Below, piece after piece: positions 18,517-29,121 of a DNA stretch of 64,000 nt. The notes under the pieces were generated by a model, which did no database searches, had not been told where the DNA came from, and saw only the letters and a program-made list of their open reading frames with translations. A program made the translations under genes and the position numbers. The stretch's first letter is position 1. The number at the start of each line of letters is the position of its first letter. Where the stretch lies: the NCBI RefSeq assembly GCF_002858715.1, contig NZ_PJZH01000018.1:1-64000 (forward strand). Direction: 5' to 3'. The DNA is from Chimaeribacter coloradensis. Its GTDB lineage: Bacteria > Pseudomonadota > Gammaproteobacteria > Enterobacterales > Enterobacteriaceae.

Positions 18517-21396
18517 ATGACCCAGACTCTCAGCCAACTTGAACACCGCGCGGCGTTTGTTGAACGCCACATCGGCCCCTCTGCGGCACAACAGCAACAG
18601 ATGCTGGATGCCGTCGGCGCATCCTCGCTGTCGGCCCTGATCCAGCAGATCGTCCCGGCCGACATCCAGCTGCCGGGGCCGCCGGCGGTGGGCGAGGCCG
18701 CCACCGAGCATCAGGCCCTGGCGGAGCTGAAAGCGATGGCGGCACAGAACCAGCGCTACAAAACCTACATCGGCATGGGCTACAGCGCGGTGCTGACGCC
18801 GCCGGTGATCCTGCGCAACATGCTGGAGAACCCCGGCTGGTACACCGCCTACACCCCCTATCAGCCGGAGGTGTCGCAGGGGCGGCTGGAAGCGCTGCTG
18901 AACTTCCAGCAGGTGTCGCAGGATCTCACCGGGCTGGATCTCGCCTCCGCCTCGCTGCTGGACGAGGCCACCGCTGCCGCCGAAGCGATGGCGATGGCGA
19001 AACGCGCCAGCAAACTCAAACAGGCCAACCGCTTCTTCGTGGCGGATGACGTCCACCCGCAGACGCTGGATGTGGTGCGCACCCGCGCCGGCACCTTCGG
19101 CTTTGAGGTCATCATCGACCGTGCCGAAAAAGTGCTGGAGCTGGAGGGGGTGTTCGGCGTGCTGCTGCAACAGGCGGGCACCACCGGCGAGCTGCATGAC
19201 TACAGCGCGCTGCTGGCCGAACTGAAAACGCGCCGCATCATCACCGCCGTGGCGGCGGACATCATGGCGCTGGTGCTGCTCACCGCACCGGGCAAACAGG
19301 GCGCGGACATTGTATTCGGCTCGGCCCAGCGCTTTGGCGTGCCGATGGGCTACGGCGGCCCGCACGCGGCGTTCTTCGCCTGCCGCGACGAATTCAAGCG
19401 TTCCATGCCGGGGCGCATCATCGGCGTCTCGCGTGACGCCGCAGGCAACACCGCGCTGCGCATGGCGATGCAGACCCGCGAACAGCATATCCGCCGCGAG
19501 AAAGCCAACTCCAACATCTGCACCTCGCAGGTACTGCTGGCGAACATCGCCAGCCTTTACGCCGTGTTCCACGGCCCGGAAGGGCTGAAGCGCATTGCCG
19601 GGCGCATCCATCGCCTCACCGACATCCTGGCCGCCGGGCTGAAGCAGGGCGGGCTGCTGCTGCGCCACAGCAGCTGGTTCGACACCCTGACCGTCGAGGT
19701 GCAAGACAAGGCCGCGGTGCTGGCGCGCGCGCTGAGCTTCGGCATCAACCTGCGCACCGACATCCACGGCGCGGTGGGCATCACGCTGGATGAAGCCACC
19801 ACGCGTGAGGATGTGCAGGCGCTGTTCGCGGTGCTGCTGGGGGACGATCACGGCCTGGATGTCGAAAAACTCGATCGCGCCGCCAGCCAGGACAGCGGCT
19901 CGATCCCGGCCGCGCTGCTGCGCCGCGATTCGATCCTGACCCACCCGGTGTTCAACCGTTACCACAGCGAAACCGAGATGATGCGCTACATGCACCGTCT
20001 GGAGAAAAAGGATCTGGCGCTGAACCAGGCGATGATCCCGCTCGGTTCCTGCACCATGAAGCTCAACGCCGCGGCGGAGATGATCCCGATCACCTGGCCG
20101 GAATTCGCGGAGCTGCACCCGTTCTGCCCGCCGGAGCAGGCGGCAGGCTATCAGCAAATGATCGGCCAGCTGTCGCAGTGGCTGGTGCAACTCACCGGCT
20201 ATGACGCCCTCTGTATGCAGCCGAACTCCGGCGCGCAGGGCGAATACGCCGGGCTGCTGGCGATCCGCCACTACCACGAGAGCCGCAACCAGGGCGAACG
20301 CAACCTCTGCCTGATCCCCAGCTCCGCCCACGGCACCAACCCCGCGTCGGCGCAGATGGCAGGCATGGACGTCGTGGTGGTCGCCTGTGACAAACAGGGC
20401 AACATTGACCTGAATGACCTGCGGGAGAAGGCGGCGCAGGCCGGTGACCATCTCTCCTGCATCATGGTGACCTACCCGTCGACCCACGGCGTCTATGAAG
20501 AGACCATCCGCGAGGTGTGCCAGATCGTCCACCAGTATGGCGGGCAGGTCTACCTCGACGGCGCGAACATGAACGCGCAGGTCGGTATCACCACGCCGGG
20601 CTATATCGGCGCGGATGTGTCGCACCTCAACCTGCACAAAACCTTCTGCATCCCGCACGGCGGCGGCGGCCCGGGCATGGGGCCGATTGGCGTGAAAGCG
20701 CACCTGGCTCCCTTTGTGCCAGGCCACAGCGTGATGGCGATTGACGGCGTGCTGACGCAGAACGGGGCGGTCTCCGCCGCGCCGTTCGGCAGCGCTTCAA
20801 TCCTGCCGATCAGCTGGATGTACATCCGCATGATGGGGGCCGAGGGGCTGAAGCAGGCAAGCCAGGTGGCGATCCTCAACGCCAACTACATCGCCACCCG
20901 GCTGAAAGAGGCTTACCCGGTGCTCTACACCGGCCGTGACGGCCGCGTGGCGCACGAATGCATCCTCGACATCCGCCCGCTGAAAGAGGCGACCGGCATC
21001 AGTGAAATGGACATCGCCAAGCGCCTGATCGATTATGGGTTCCACGCGCCGACCATGTCCTTCCCGGTGGCGGGCACGCTGATGGTGGAGCCGACGGAGT
21101 CCGAGGGCAAGCTGGAGCTGGACCGCTTCATCGACGCGATGCTGGCGATCCGCGCGGAAATCAGCCGCGTGGCCGCCGGTGAGTGGCCGCAGGATGACAA
21201 CCCGCTGGTGAATGCGCCGCACACCCAGGCGGAGCTGGTCAACGACTGGCAACACGCCTACAGCCGTGAGCTGGCAGTGTTCCCGAGCGAAGCGGCGCGT
21301 GAAAACAAATACTGGCCGGCGGTGAAACGCCTGGATGATGTCTACGGTGACCGCAACCTGTTCTGCTCTTGTGTACCGATGAGCGACTACCAGTAA
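18517..21396 (+). CDS. gcvP: Glycine dehydrogenase (decarboxylating), P protein
   Basis: PLP-dependent decarboxylation of glycine with transfer of the aminomethyl group to GcvH. The 959-residue fused P protein (E. coli 957) has an N-terminal half beginning [15 protein letters not shown] and a C-terminal half with [15 protein letters not shown]. The PLP lysine is residue 708 in [17 protein letters not shown]. Last gene of gcvTHP, followed by a strong terminator. Confidence 0.98.
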   Translation: MTQTLSQLEHRAAFVERHIGPSAAQQQQMLDAVGASSLSALIQQIVPADIQLPGPPAVGEAATEHQALAELKAMAAQNQRYKTYIGMGYSAVLTPPVILRNMLENPGWYTAYTPYQPEVSQGRLEALLNFQQVSQDLTGLDLASASLLDEATAAAEAMAMAKRASKLKQANRFFVADDVHPQTLDVVRTRAGTFGFEVIIDRAEKVLELEGVFGVLLQQAGTTGELHDYSALLAELKTRRIITAVAADIMALVLLTAPGKQGADIVFGSAQRFGVPMGYGGPHAAFFACRDEFKRSMPGRIIGVSRDAAGNTALRMAMQTREQHIRREKANSNICTSQVLLANIASLYAVFHGPEGLKRIAGRIHRLTDILAAGLKQGGLLLRHSSWFDTLTVEVQDKAAVLARALSFGINLRTDIHGAVGITLDEATTREDVQALFAVLLGDDHGLDVEKLDRAASQDSGSIPAALLRRDSILTHPVFNRYHSETEMMRYMHRLEKKDLALNQAMIPLGSCTMKLNAAAEMIPITWPEFAELHPFCPPEQAAGYQQMIGQLSQWLVQLTGYDALCMQPNSGAQGEYAGLLAIRHYHESRNQGERNLCLIPSSAHGTNPASAQMAGMDVVVVACDKQGNIDLNDLREKAAQAGDHLSCIMVTYPSTHGVYEETIREVCQIVHQYGGQVYLDGANMNAQVGITTPGYIGADVSHLNLHKTFCIPHGGGGPGMGPIGVKAHLAPFVPGHSVMAIDGVLTQNGAVSAAPFGSASILPISWMYIRMMGAEGLKQASQVAILNANYIATRLKEAYPVLYTGRDGRVAHECILDIRPLKEATGISEMDIAKRLIDYGFHAPTMSFPVAGTLMVEPTESEGKLELDRFIDAMLAIRAEISRVAAGEWPQDDNPLVNAPHTQAELVNDWQHAYSRELAVFPSEAARENKYWPAVKRLDDVYGDRNLFCSCVPMSDYQ

Positions 21397-21419
21397 GCGC
21401 GTCAGACGTGACTTTCCCC

Positions 21420-21446
21420 AAAGGCCCGGTTATCCGGGCCTTTTTT
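21420..21446 (+). terminator. Terminator of gcvTHP
   Basis: AAAGGCCCGG-TTAT-CCGGGCCTTT followed by T residues. It ends 13 bp before ygfF, so ygfF may be expressed mainly by read-through or from an unseen promoter. Confidence 0.9.
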
Positions 21447-21459
21447 ATCAGGAGAAATC

Positions 21460-22206
21460 ATGCAGAAAATCGCAGTGGTGACCGGCGGCAGCCGGGGGAT
21501 CGGGCGGGCGACGGCGTTATTGCTGGCGCGCGAAGGCTACCGGGTGGCGGTGAATTACCGCAGCAATCAGGCGGCGGCGGACGACGTAGTGGCGGAGATC
21601 CGGGCGGCCGGGGGAGAGGCGCACGCCTTTGCCGCTGACATCGCCGACGAGGCGCAGGTGGTGGCGATGTTTGCCGCGGTGGATGAGGTGTTCGGCCCGT
21701 TGACGGCGCTGGTCAACAATGCCGGTATCCTGTTCAGACAGGCACGGGTAGAGGAGCTGGACGCCGCCCGCATCAACCGCGTGCTGGCGACCAACGTCAC
21801 CGGCAGTTTCCTCTGCTGCCGCGAGGCGGTGAAACGCATGGCGACGCGCCACGGCGGGCAGGGCGGGGCGATTGTCAACGTCTCCTCGGCGGCCTCAAGG
21901 CTCGGCGCGCCGGGCGAATATGTGGATTATGCGGCATCAAAAGGGGCAATGGACAGCCTGACCACCGGCCTCTCGCTGGAGGTGGCGGCGCAGGGCATCC
22001 GGGTGAACAGCGTGCGCCCCGGCCTGATCTACACTGACATCCACGCCGACGGCGGCGAGCCGGGGCGGGTTGACCGGCTCGGCGCGCTGCTGCCGATGCA
22101 GCGCGGCGGGCAGCCGGAAGAGGTGGCGGCCGCCATCAGCTGGCTGCTCTCCGATGCCGCCTCCTACGTCACCGGGTCGTTTATCGATCTGGCGGGCGGC
22201 AAATAG
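21460..22206 (+). CDS. ygfF: SDR-family oxidoreductase YgfF
   Basis: Short-chain dehydrogenase/reductase of 248 residues, next to gcvP as in E. coli. The NAD(P) motif TGGSRGIG is at residues 8-15, NNAG near residue 88, the catalytic Ser in NVSSAASR and YxxxK in YAASK near residue 157. Related proteins are called glucose 1-dehydrogenase-like, but no substrate is established. The start follows AGGAGA. Its stop lies 16 bp from the end of convergent garD with no room for a separate terminator. Confidence 0.88.
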   Translation: MQKIAVVTGGSRGIGRATALLLAREGYRVAVNYRSNQAAADDVVAEIRAAGGEAHAFAADIADEAQVVAMFAAVDEVFGPLTALVNNAGILFRQARVEELDAARINRVLATNVTGSFLCCREAVKRMATRHGGQGGAIVNVSSAASRLGAPGEYVDYAASKGAMDSLTTGLSLEVAAQGIRVNSVRPGLIYTDIHADGGEPGRVDRLGALLPMQRGGQPEEVAAAISWLLSDAASYVTGSFIDLAGGK

Positions 22207-22222
22207 CGGCCAAACAGGGCGG

Positions 22223-23788
22223 TCAGGTCACCGGCGCGGGGTTGAACACCGCCAGCGCGTTATGGATACCCCATCGGTCTGACCAGGTCTGTTTACGGCC
22301 GCTGGCGACATCCAGAATCAGCTCGAAGAGTTCCCAGCCCACCTGCTCGATGGTTGCCTCGCCGGTGGCGATCGTCCCGGCGTTGATGTCGATCAGGTCG
22401 TGCCAGCGCTCCGCCAGCGCGGTGCGGGTCGCCATCTTGATCACCGGCACTGCCGTCAGCCCGTAGGGGGTGCCGCGCCCGGTGGTAAACACCTGAAGGG
22501 TAATGCCGGAGGCGAGCTGCTGCGTGCCGCAGACAAAATCACTGGCGGGCGTGGCGGCAAAGATCAGCCCGCGCCGGGTCGGCCGCTGGCCGGGTGACAG
22601 CACCTCGGCAATCGCGCTGCGGCCCGATTTGGCAATCGACCCCAGCGCCTTTTCCACCACATTCGCCAGGCCGCCTTTTTTATTGCCGGGAGACGGGTTG
22701 GCGCTGCGGTCGGTCTGCCCCTGTTCGAGGTAATTATCGTACCAGGCCATCTCCTCCAGCAGCCGCCTGCCGACCTGCTCATCCGCCGCGCGCGGCGTCA
22801 GCAGGTGAATGGCATCCCGCACTTCGGTCACTTCTGAGAACATCACCGTTGCGCCGCAGCGCACCAGCAGGTCAGAGGCAAATCCGACTGCCGGGTTGGC
22901 GGTCACGCCGGAGAAGGCGTCGCTGCCGCCGCACTGCATTCCCACCACCAGTGATGAGACCGGGCAGGGCTGGCGGCGGCGGCGGTTCAGCCGTTGCAGG
23001 TGGCGGTCGGCGGTCTGCAAAATGTCATCCACCATCGCACCGAAGCCGACATGTTGTTCATCCTGCAACCGCACCACGCTGGCGGCGTCCAACGACAGCG
23101 GCTGCACATCCGGCGTGCCGGTCAGCAGCCGCTCCGGTTGCAGCTTCTCACAGCCCAGGCCGACCACCAGGATCTCGCCGCCGAAATTGGGGTTCAGGGC
23201 GATGTTGTGGATGGTGCGGATCGGGATCACCGCCGCCGGGGCGTTGATCGCCACGCCGCAGCCGTAGAGGTGGTTCAGCGCCACCACGCCGTCAACGTTC
23301 GGGTAGCGCGGCAGCAGATCGCGCTCAATCAGTTTCACCACATGGTCTACCACCCCGGCCACGCAGTGCACGCTGGTGGTGATCCCCAGCAGGTTTTTGG
23401 TGCCGGCGCTGCCGTCCTCATTCAGGTAGCCGTCGAAGGTGTAGCCCTCCAGCGGCGGCAGCGGGGCAGGGACGCGGGTCGCCAGCGGCAGGCTCTCCAG
23501 CGGCGGCGCGGTGGGCAGCGTCACCAGGGATTCATCAATCCAGCTGCCCTGCGCGATGTCGCGTTCGGCATAGCCGATGATTTCGCCGTAACGCACAATC
23601 GCGCCCCCGGCGGGGATAGCGCAGAGTGCCACTTTATGCCCCTGCGGGACGTGCTCGGTCAGCGTCAGCCCATCGGCGAAGCGTGTCCCGGCTTTGAGGC
23701 CCAGATCGTTGACCACAATCGCCACGTTATCGTCTTCATGCACTTTGATATAGAGCGGCTGGCCGGAGGAGGCGGGGGGCGTAAGCAT
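22223..23788 (-). CDS. garD: Galactarate dehydratase
   Basis: UxaA/GarD-family iron-dependent dehydratase converting galactarate (D-galactaric acid) to 5-keto-4-deoxy-D-glucarate. The ATG at 23788 follows AAGGAT and gives 521 residues (E. coli 523). Long blocks match E. coli GarD, such as [38 protein letters not shown] and [18 protein letters not shown], with the conserved cysteines retained. Upstream in-frame codons are unlike the family. It is divergent from gudD-garLRK, mirroring the E. coli garD/garPLRK layout. Confidence 0.97.
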   Translation of the reverse strand: MLTPPASSGQPLYIKVHEDDNVAIVVNDLGLKAGTRFADGLTLTEHVPQGHKVALCAIPAGGAIVRYGEIIGYAERDIAQGSWIDESLVTLPTAPPLESLPLATRVPAPLPPLEGYTFDGYLNEDGSAGTKNLLGITTSVHCVAGVVDHVVKLIERDLLPRYPNVDGVVALNHLYGCGVAINAPAAVIPIRTIHNIALNPNFGGEILVVGLGCEKLQPERLLTGTPDVQPLSLDAASVVRLQDEQHVGFGAMVDDILQTADRHLQRLNRRRRQPCPVSSLVVGMQCGGSDAFSGVTANPAVGFASDLLVRCGATVMFSEVTEVRDAIHLLTPRAADEQVGRRLLEEMAWYDNYLEQGQTDRSANPSPGNKKGGLANVVEKALGSIAKSGRSAIAEVLSPGQRPTRRGLIFAATPASDFVCGTQQLASGITLQVFTTGRGTPYGLTAVPVIKMATRTALAERWHDLIDINAGTIATGEATIEQVGWELFELILDVASGRKQTWSDRWGIHNALAVFNPAPVT

Positions 23789-24228
23789 GGTGACATCCTT
23801 ATGTTGCTGATGACCGGTTAAAAGAGTCGGCGGCCGCAGCGGGCCGCGCCAGTCAGCAGTATACGGGAGCCTTAGCAGCCTAATCATTATGCGGATGACC
23901 GAACCCCGCGCCGCTTTTCCCCCGGTTTCTGGGCAGGCGACCAACCGGGCGTGAAGGCCATCACGCCGCGGCCGCGCCGCCTTTCGTGAACTGCGGCGCA
24001 GTCTCTTGGGCAGATGCCACAACCCCGCCGGTTAATTCGTGCCAATCCTGTTCTTTTGTCCAATGTGTAACGCCGGGGCGCTTCTTATACTTTTTGCTGT
24101 TTGTCGCCGCTGACCACGGCAGCCCGGCCTGAACGGCCGCCTGGCCCCGGCTTCTGCATAACAATAATGACGTTCCGGCAGCCGCCGTTCCCGGCCTGCC
24201 GGCCCGATGGACAAGGAGGATTCACCGC
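23789..24228. promoter_or_regulatory. Divergent garD/gudD promoter region
   Basis: A 440-bp gap between two divergent hexarate genes with no gene of its own. A TATACT -10 candidate reading toward gudD is at 24086-24091, without a clear -35. In E. coli the equivalent genes are activated by CdaR; cdaR is not in this window and I could not identify its operator by eye. Confidence 0.45.
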
Positions 24229-25614
24229 ATGAGCCATAACGCCCCACACGTCGCCCCACTCTCCGGCACCGCCTCACGCCCCGACACCTCAGCCCCCCGG
24301 ATCACCACCATGCGGGTGATCCCGGTGGCCGGCCATGACAGTATGCTGCTTAACCTGAGCGGGGCGCATGCGCCGTTCTTCACCCGCAACATTGTGGTGC
24401 TGGAAGATAACGCCGGGCGCACCGGCGTGGGCGAGATCCCCGGCGGCGAGGCGATCCGCCGCACGCTGGAGGAGGCGCAACCGCTGGTGCTCGGCCGGAC
24501 GCTGGGCGAGTATAAAAATGTGATGAATGCGGTGCGCCACCGGTTCGCTGACCGCGACGCCGCCGGGCGCGGCACCCAGACGTTTGACCTGCGCACCACC
24601 ATCCATGTGGTGACCGGCATCGAGGCGGCAATGCTCGACCTGCTCGGGCAGTTCCTCGGCGTCAGCGTCGCCTCGCTGCTCGGCGACGGCCAGCAGCGCA
24701 GCGAAGTGGAGATGCTCGGCTACCTGTTCTACATCGGCGACCGCACCCGTACCGGGCTGCCCTACCAGAGCCAGCCGGACGATCGCTGCGACTGGTACCG
24801 CCTGCGCCACGAAGCGGCAATGGACCCGGCCGCCATTGTGCGGCTGGCCGAAGCGGCGTATGAAAAATATGGCTTCAACGATTTCAAGCTGAAGGGCGGC
24901 GTACTGGCCGGGGCGGAAGAGGCGGAGGCGGTCACGGCGCTGGCCCAGCGCTTCCCGCAGGCGCGCGTCACCCTCGACCCGAACGGGGCCTGGTCACTGG
25001 ATGAGGCGATCTCCCTGGGGCGGCAACTGCGCCATGTGCTGGCCTATGCCGAAGACCCGTGCGGCGCGGAGCAGGGCTTCTCCGGCCGTGAGGTGATGGC
25101 GGAGTTCCGCCGCGCCACCGGCCTGCCGACCGCCACCAATATGATCGCCACCGACTGGCGGCAGATGGGCCACGCGCTGTCGTTGCAGTCGGTGGACATC
25201 CCGCTGGCTGACCCGCACTTCTGGACGATGCAGGGCTCGGTGCGCGTGGCGCAGCTCTGCCACGAATTCGGCCTCACCTGGGGCTCCCACTCCAATAACC
25301 ACTTCGACATCTCCCTGGCGATGTTCACCCAGGTGGCCGCGGCTGCGCCGGGGCAGATCACCGCCATCGACACCCACTGGATCTGGCAGGAGGGCAACCA
25401 GCGCCTGACCCGCTCACCGCTGGCGATCCGCAACGGCAAGGTTCAGGTGCCGGAGGCACCGGGGCTGGGCGTGGAGCTGGACTGGGATCAGCTGATGAAA
25501 GCCAACGAACTCTACAACATCCACGGGCTGGGCGCGCGGGATGATGCCGCCGGGATGCAGTTCCTGATCCCCGGCTGGACTTTCGACAATAAACGCCCCT
25601 GCCTGGTGCGCTGA
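24229..25614 (+). CDS. gudD: Glucarate dehydratase
   Basis: Enolase-superfamily Mg-dependent dehydratase turning D-glucarate (and L-idarate) into 5-keto-4-deoxy-D-glucarate. The 461-residue protein aligns with E. coli GudD (446) from [20 protein letters not shown] on; the first 20 or so residues form an extra, Pro/Ser-rich N-terminus. Active-site segments are [10 protein letters not shown] (catalytic Lys pair), [23 protein letters not shown] and [10 protein letters not shown]. The ATG follows AAGGAGG (24214-24220). garL starts 28 bp later. Confidence 0.96.
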   Translation: MSHNAPHVAPLSGTASRPDTSAPRITTMRVIPVAGHDSMLLNLSGAHAPFFTRNIVVLEDNAGRTGVGEIPGGEAIRRTLEEAQPLVLGRTLGEYKNVMNAVRHRFADRDAAGRGTQTFDLRTTIHVVTGIEAAMLDLLGQFLGVSVASLLGDGQQRSEVEMLGYLFYIGDRTRTGLPYQSQPDDRCDWYRLRHEAAMDPAAIVRLAEAAYEKYGFNDFKLKGGVLAGAEEAEAVTALAQRFPQARVTLDPNGAWSLDEAISLGRQLRHVLAYAEDPCGAEQGFSGREVMAEFRRATGLPTATNMIATDWRQMGHALSLQSVDIPLADPHFWTMQGSVRVAQLCHEFGLTWGSHSNNHFDISLAMFTQVAAAAPGQITAIDTHWIWQEGNQRLTRSPLAIRNGKVQVPEAPGLGVELDWDQLMKANELYNIHGLGARDDAAGMQFLIPGWTFDNKRPCLVR

Positions 25615-25642
25615 GCCGCCCGCAACCTCAAGGAAACTGACC

Positions 25643-26410
25643 ATGACCGCGACTTACCCTAATCTGTTCCGCCAGAAACTGTTGCAGGGCGACACCCTGA
25701 TTGGTTGCTGGTGCGCCCTCGCCAACCCCACCTCCGCCGAAGTGCTGGGGCTGGCCGGGTTTGACTGGCTGCTGCTGGACGGCGAACACGCCCCGAATGA
25801 CATCACCACCTTTGTGCCGCAACTGATGGCACTGAAAGGCAGCCCGAGCGCCGCGGTGGTGCGGCCGCCCTACAACGAGCCGGTGATCATCAAACGGCTG
25901 CTGGACATCGGCTTCTACAACTTCCTGATCCCCTTTGTCGAGACGGCGGAGCAGGCGCGCAACGCGGTGGCCGCCACCCGTTACCCGCCGGCGGGCATCC
26001 GCGGCGTCTCCGTCTCCCACCGCTCCAATAACTACGGGCTGGTGCCGGAGTATTTCACCTCGATCAACGACAACATCGCGGTGATGGTGCAGATCGAAAG
26101 CCGGCCCGGCATCGACAACCTGGATGAGATCGCCGCGGTGGACGGCATCGACGGCATCTTCGTCGGCCCCAGCGATCTGGCCGCGACCCTGGGCTACCTT
26201 GGGCAGGCCAACCACCCGGAGGTGCAGGCCGCCATCCGCCACATCTTCGAGCGCGCCAAGGCGCACGGCAAACCCAGCGGCATCCTGGCGCCGGTGGAAG
26301 CGGATGCGCGCCGCTACCTGGAGATGGGCGCGACCTTTGTCGCCGTCGGCAGTGACCTCGGCATCTTCCGCGCCGCCACCGTGGCATTGTGCGACCGCTT
26401 TAAAAAATAA
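25643..26410 (+). CDS. garL: 5-keto-4-deoxy-D-glucarate aldolase
   Basis: Class II HpcH/HpaI-family aldolase splitting 5-keto-4-deoxy-D-glucarate into pyruvate and tartronate semialdehyde. The 255-residue protein (E. coli 256) has [11 protein letters not shown] (acid-base His), [15 protein letters not shown] (metal Glu) and [12 protein letters not shown] (metal Asp), in family order. It follows gudD by 28 bp behind AAGGAAA and precedes garR. Confidence 0.97.
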   Translation: MTATYPNLFRQKLLQGDTLIGCWCALANPTSAEVLGLAGFDWLLLDGEHAPNDITTFVPQLMALKGSPSAAVVRPPYNEPVIIKRLLDIGFYNFLIPFVETAEQARNAVAATRYPPAGIRGVSVSHRSNNYGLVPEYFTSINDNIAVMVQIESRPGIDNLDEIAAVDGIDGIFVGPSDLAATLGYLGQANHPEVQAAIRHIFERAKAHGKPSGILAPVEADARRYLEMGATFVAVGSDLGIFRAATVALCDRFKK

Positions 26411-26478
26411 GTTTTCCTGCGCGCTGCGGCGCGCCCCTGTTTCCACGCGTCAGCGTGTTTTCTCAAGAGGAATGAACC

Positions 26479-27363
26479 ATGAAGATTGGTTTTATCGGGC
26501 TGGGCATCATGGGCAAACCCATGGCCAAAAACCTGCAAAAGGCCGGTTATGAACTGGTGGTGCTGGACCACCACCCGGAAAACATCCGCGCCCTGACCGA
26601 AGGTGGCGCGGTGGAAGCCGCCACGCCGCGCGAGGTGGCGCAGCAGAGCGACATCATCATCACCATGCTGCCGAACTCGCCGCAGGTCAAAGAGGTGGTG
26701 CTCGGTAAAGAGGGCGTGATTGAAGGGGCGAAAGCGGGCACGACGCTTATCGACATGAGCTCCATCGCGCCGCTGGCCAGCCGCGAGATCGGTGAGGCGC
26801 TGGCGTCCCAGGGCGTGGCGATGCTTGACGCCCCGGTCAGCGGCGGCGAGCCGAAAGCGATTGAGGGCACGCTGTCGGTGATGGTGGGCGGGGACAAAGA
26901 GGTGTTTGACCGCTGCTACGAAGTGATGAAAGCGATGGCCGCCTCGGTGGTGCACACCGGCGACCTCGGCGCGGGCAACGTCACCAAACTCGCCAACCAG
27001 GTGATCGTGGCGCTCAACATCGCGGCGATGTCCGAAGCGCTGACGCTGGCGACCAAAGCCGGGGTCGAGCCGGATCTGGTGTTCCAGGCGATCCGCGGCG
27101 GGCTGGCGGGCAGCACGGTGCTCGACGCCAAAGCGCCGATGGTGATGGATCGTAACTTTAAACCGGGTTTCCGCATCGACCTGCATATCAAGGATCTGGC
27201 CAACGCGCTGGACACCTCGCACGAGGTAGGCGCGCCGCTGCCGCTGACCGCCGCGGTGATGGAGATGATGCAGATGCTGAAAGCGGACGGGCTGGAGAAG
27301 GCCGACCACAGTGCGCTGGCCTGCTATTATGAGAAATTAGCGAAAGCTGAAATCACCCGGTAA
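26479..27363 (+). CDS. garR: Tartronate semialdehyde reductase
   Basis: NAD(P)H-dependent reduction of tartronate semialdehyde to D-glycerate. The 294-residue beta-hydroxyacid dehydrogenase starts MKIGFIGLGIMGKPMAKNL (Rossmann site), with the substrate motif DAPVSGGEPKA and the catalytic Lys in GNVTKLANQ. The start follows AGAGGAA. It sits between garL and garK, so GarR is preferred over GlxR. Confidence 0.96.
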   Translation: MKIGFIGLGIMGKPMAKNLQKAGYELVVLDHHPENIRALTEGGAVEAATPREVAQQSDIIITMLPNSPQVKEVVLGKEGVIEGAKAGTTLIDMSSIAPLASREIGEALASQGVAMLDAPVSGGEPKAIEGTLSVMVGGDKEVFDRCYEVMKAMAASVVHTGDLGAGNVTKLANQVIVALNIAAMSEALTLATKAGVEPDLVFQAIRGGLAGSTVLDAKAPMVMDRNFKPGFRIDLHIKDLANALDTSHEVGAPLPLTAAVMEMMQMLKADGLEKADHSALACYYEKLAKAEITR

Positions 27364-27464
27364 CCGGCCCGGCCGGGGCGGCGCGCAACACGGCTGCCCG
27401 GCAGGATTCAGAGGGCAGGGCACGGCCCCTGCCGCGTTACAGGATGTTGATGAAAGGGTTATCT

Positions 27465-28607
27465 ATGAAAATTGTCATTGCACCGGACTCCTACAAAGAG
27501 AGCCTGTCCGCGCTGGAGGTGGCGACCCAGATCGAGGCCGGTTTCCGCGAGATCTTCCCGCAGGCGGAATATGTGAAACTGCCGGTGGCGGACGGCGGCG
27601 AGGGCACGGTGGAGGCGATGGTGGCCGCCACCGGCGGGCGCATTGTGCGCGTCAGGGTCACCGGCCCGCTCGGCGACCCGATCGAGGCGTTTTACGGCCT
27701 CTCCGGTGATGAGCAGAGCGCCTTTATTGAGATGGCGGCCGCCAGCGGGCTGGAGCAGGTGCCCCCGCACCAGCGCAACCCGCTGCGCACCACGTCGTAC
27801 GGCACCGGCGAGCTGATCCGCAACGCGCTGGACCACGGCGTGAAACACTGCATTATCGGCATCGGCGGCAGTGCCACCAACGACGGCGGTGCCGGCATGG
27901 CGCAGGCGCTGGGGGCAAAACTGCGTACCGCGCAGGGCGATGAGCTTGGCCACGGCGGCGCGGCGCTGGCGGAGCTGGCAAGCATTGACGTCTCTGAACT
28001 CGACCCGCGGCTGGCGCAGTGCCAGATCGAAGTCGCCTGCGACGTCACCAACCCGCTGACCGGCGAACAGGGGGCCTCGGCGATTTTCGGCCCGCAGAAA
28101 GGGGCGACGCCGGAGATGGTGACGCAGCTTGACGGCTATCTGGCGCACTACGCCGGGGTGATTAAGCGCGATCTCGGCATTGAGGTAGACACGGTGCCGG
28201 GTGCCGGGGCGGCGGGCGGCATGGGCGCGGCGCTGCTGGCGTTCTGCGGGGCCGACCTGCGGCGCGGCATTGAGATCGTCACCGAGGCGCTGGGGCTGGA
28301 GGCGCTGGTCAAAGACGCGGATCTGGTGATCACCGGCGAAGGGCGCATCGACAGCCAGACCATCCACGGCAAGGTGCCAATTGGCGTGGCAAAGGTCGCC
28401 AAGCGGTACAACAAGCCGGTGATCGGCATTGCCGGCAGCCTGACGGCGGATGTCGGCGTGGTACACCAGCACGGGCTGGACGCGGTATTCAGCGTGCTCT
28501 ACACCATCTGCACCCTTGATGAGGCGCTGGAGCATGCCGGTGACAATGTGCGGATGACCGCGCGTAACATCGCGGCCACCTGGAAGCTCGCCAGCCCCGG
28601 CTGCTGA
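27465..28607 (+). CDS. garK: Glycerate 2-kinase
   Basis: Phosphorylates D-glycerate to 2-phosphoglycerate, delivering the hexarate pathway to lower glycolysis. The ATG at 27465, behind AAAGGG, gives 380 residues (E. coli GarK 381) beginning MKIVIAPDSYKESLSALEVA. Family I kinase motifs GGSATNDGGAGMAQALGA and GAGAAGGMGAALLAF are intact. An in-frame ATG 21 bp upstream is less well placed. It ends the gudD-garL-garR-garK unit. Confidence 0.96.
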   Translation: MKIVIAPDSYKESLSALEVATQIEAGFREIFPQAEYVKLPVADGGEGTVEAMVAATGGRIVRVRVTGPLGDPIEAFYGLSGDEQSAFIEMAAASGLEQVPPHQRNPLRTTSYGTGELIRNALDHGVKHCIIGIGGSATNDGGAGMAQALGAKLRTAQGDELGHGGAALAELASIDVSELDPRLAQCQIEVACDVTNPLTGEQGASAIFGPQKGATPEMVTQLDGYLAHYAGVIKRDLGIEVDTVPGAGAAGGMGAALLAFCGADLRRGIEIVTEALGLEALVKDADLVITGEGRIDSQTIHGKVPIGVAKVAKRYNKPVIGIAGSLTADVGVVHQHGLDAVFSVLYTICTLDEALEHAGDNVRMTARNIAATWKLASPGC

Positions 28608-28626
28608 TTTCTATCCCCGATGAAAC

Positions 28627-28662
28627 ATGGCCTGCCGGCTTGCCCCGGCGGGCCATTTTTTT
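28627..28662 (+). terminator. Terminator of gudD-garLRK
   Basis: ATGGCC-T-GCCGG pairs with CCGGC-G-GGCCAT around CTTGCC, followed by seven T residues. Confidence 0.85.
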
Positions 28663-29121
28663 GAAATTAAGAACGGTTGCCCTGCTGTTTCTTCCGCTTA
28701 TTACCGTTTCCCCCCTCTGTACACCCCCATAACGGGCATTTTCCGCCCGGTTTTTAAGTGAATTTTGTGGCGCAGCGCAACCGGTTTACCGTACGTGCCG
28801 CCTGCGTTGTGGCTACGCTTTACAGGCGGGGCGCAGGTCAGAAACGGTCATCGCCACAGAAACGGGCACGAACGGTCAGGGAAGGGCGCGAGGGATTGTG
28901 ACCGTTTACAACTTCCCGCCTGAGGTGGGGGCATCAAAAACCCCGGTTATCTGCACGCCACCACACAGATCAGAACATTAACATTTCACGCCTTTCCCCT
29001 TTTCCGTGAGCTGCATCACGTGCTGTGCCGGGCAAATGCGCACGCCCGGCGGCTTTGACCCCTCCCGCAAAATCCCATTGACCCTTTACGTATCGTAATC
29101 ACATCAGCCAGGAGAAGACCC
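28663..29121 (+). promoter_or_regulatory. Upstream region of the deoR-ABC operon
   Basis: A 459-bp gene-free region. It carries the motif AAACGGT several times: reverse at 28703-28709, forward at 28842 and 28870 (GAACGGT), reverse at 28901-28907. An inverted repeat TTACG-TAT-CGTAA lies at 29086-29098, 24 bp before the regulator start. TTGACC at 29078-29083 could be a -35, but no matching -10 is clear. Confidence 0.5.
28842..28907. promoter_or_regulatory. Cluster of 9-bp operator-like repeats
   Basis: AAACGGTCA (28842-28850), AAACGGGCA (28860-28868), GAACGGTCA (28870-28878) and the inverted TGACCGTTT (28899-28907) form a 66-bp array. The DeoR-family regulator encoded next is the obvious candidate binder; this is inferred from position. 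Confidence 0.55.

Noticed and set aside
18364-20727. Long minus-strand open frame opposite gcvP (787 codons)
   Set aside because: It is an antisense shadow of a highly conserved gene in GC-rich DNA, has no Shine-Dalgarno, and its composition (His/Arg/Gln/Val-rich) is typical of the reverse frame of such genes.
23789-24022. N-terminal extension of garD to an upstream in-frame start
   Set aside because: The extension runs through the divergent promoter region, lacks conservation with GarD, and the ATG at 23788 has a Shine-Dalgarno and gives the usual length.
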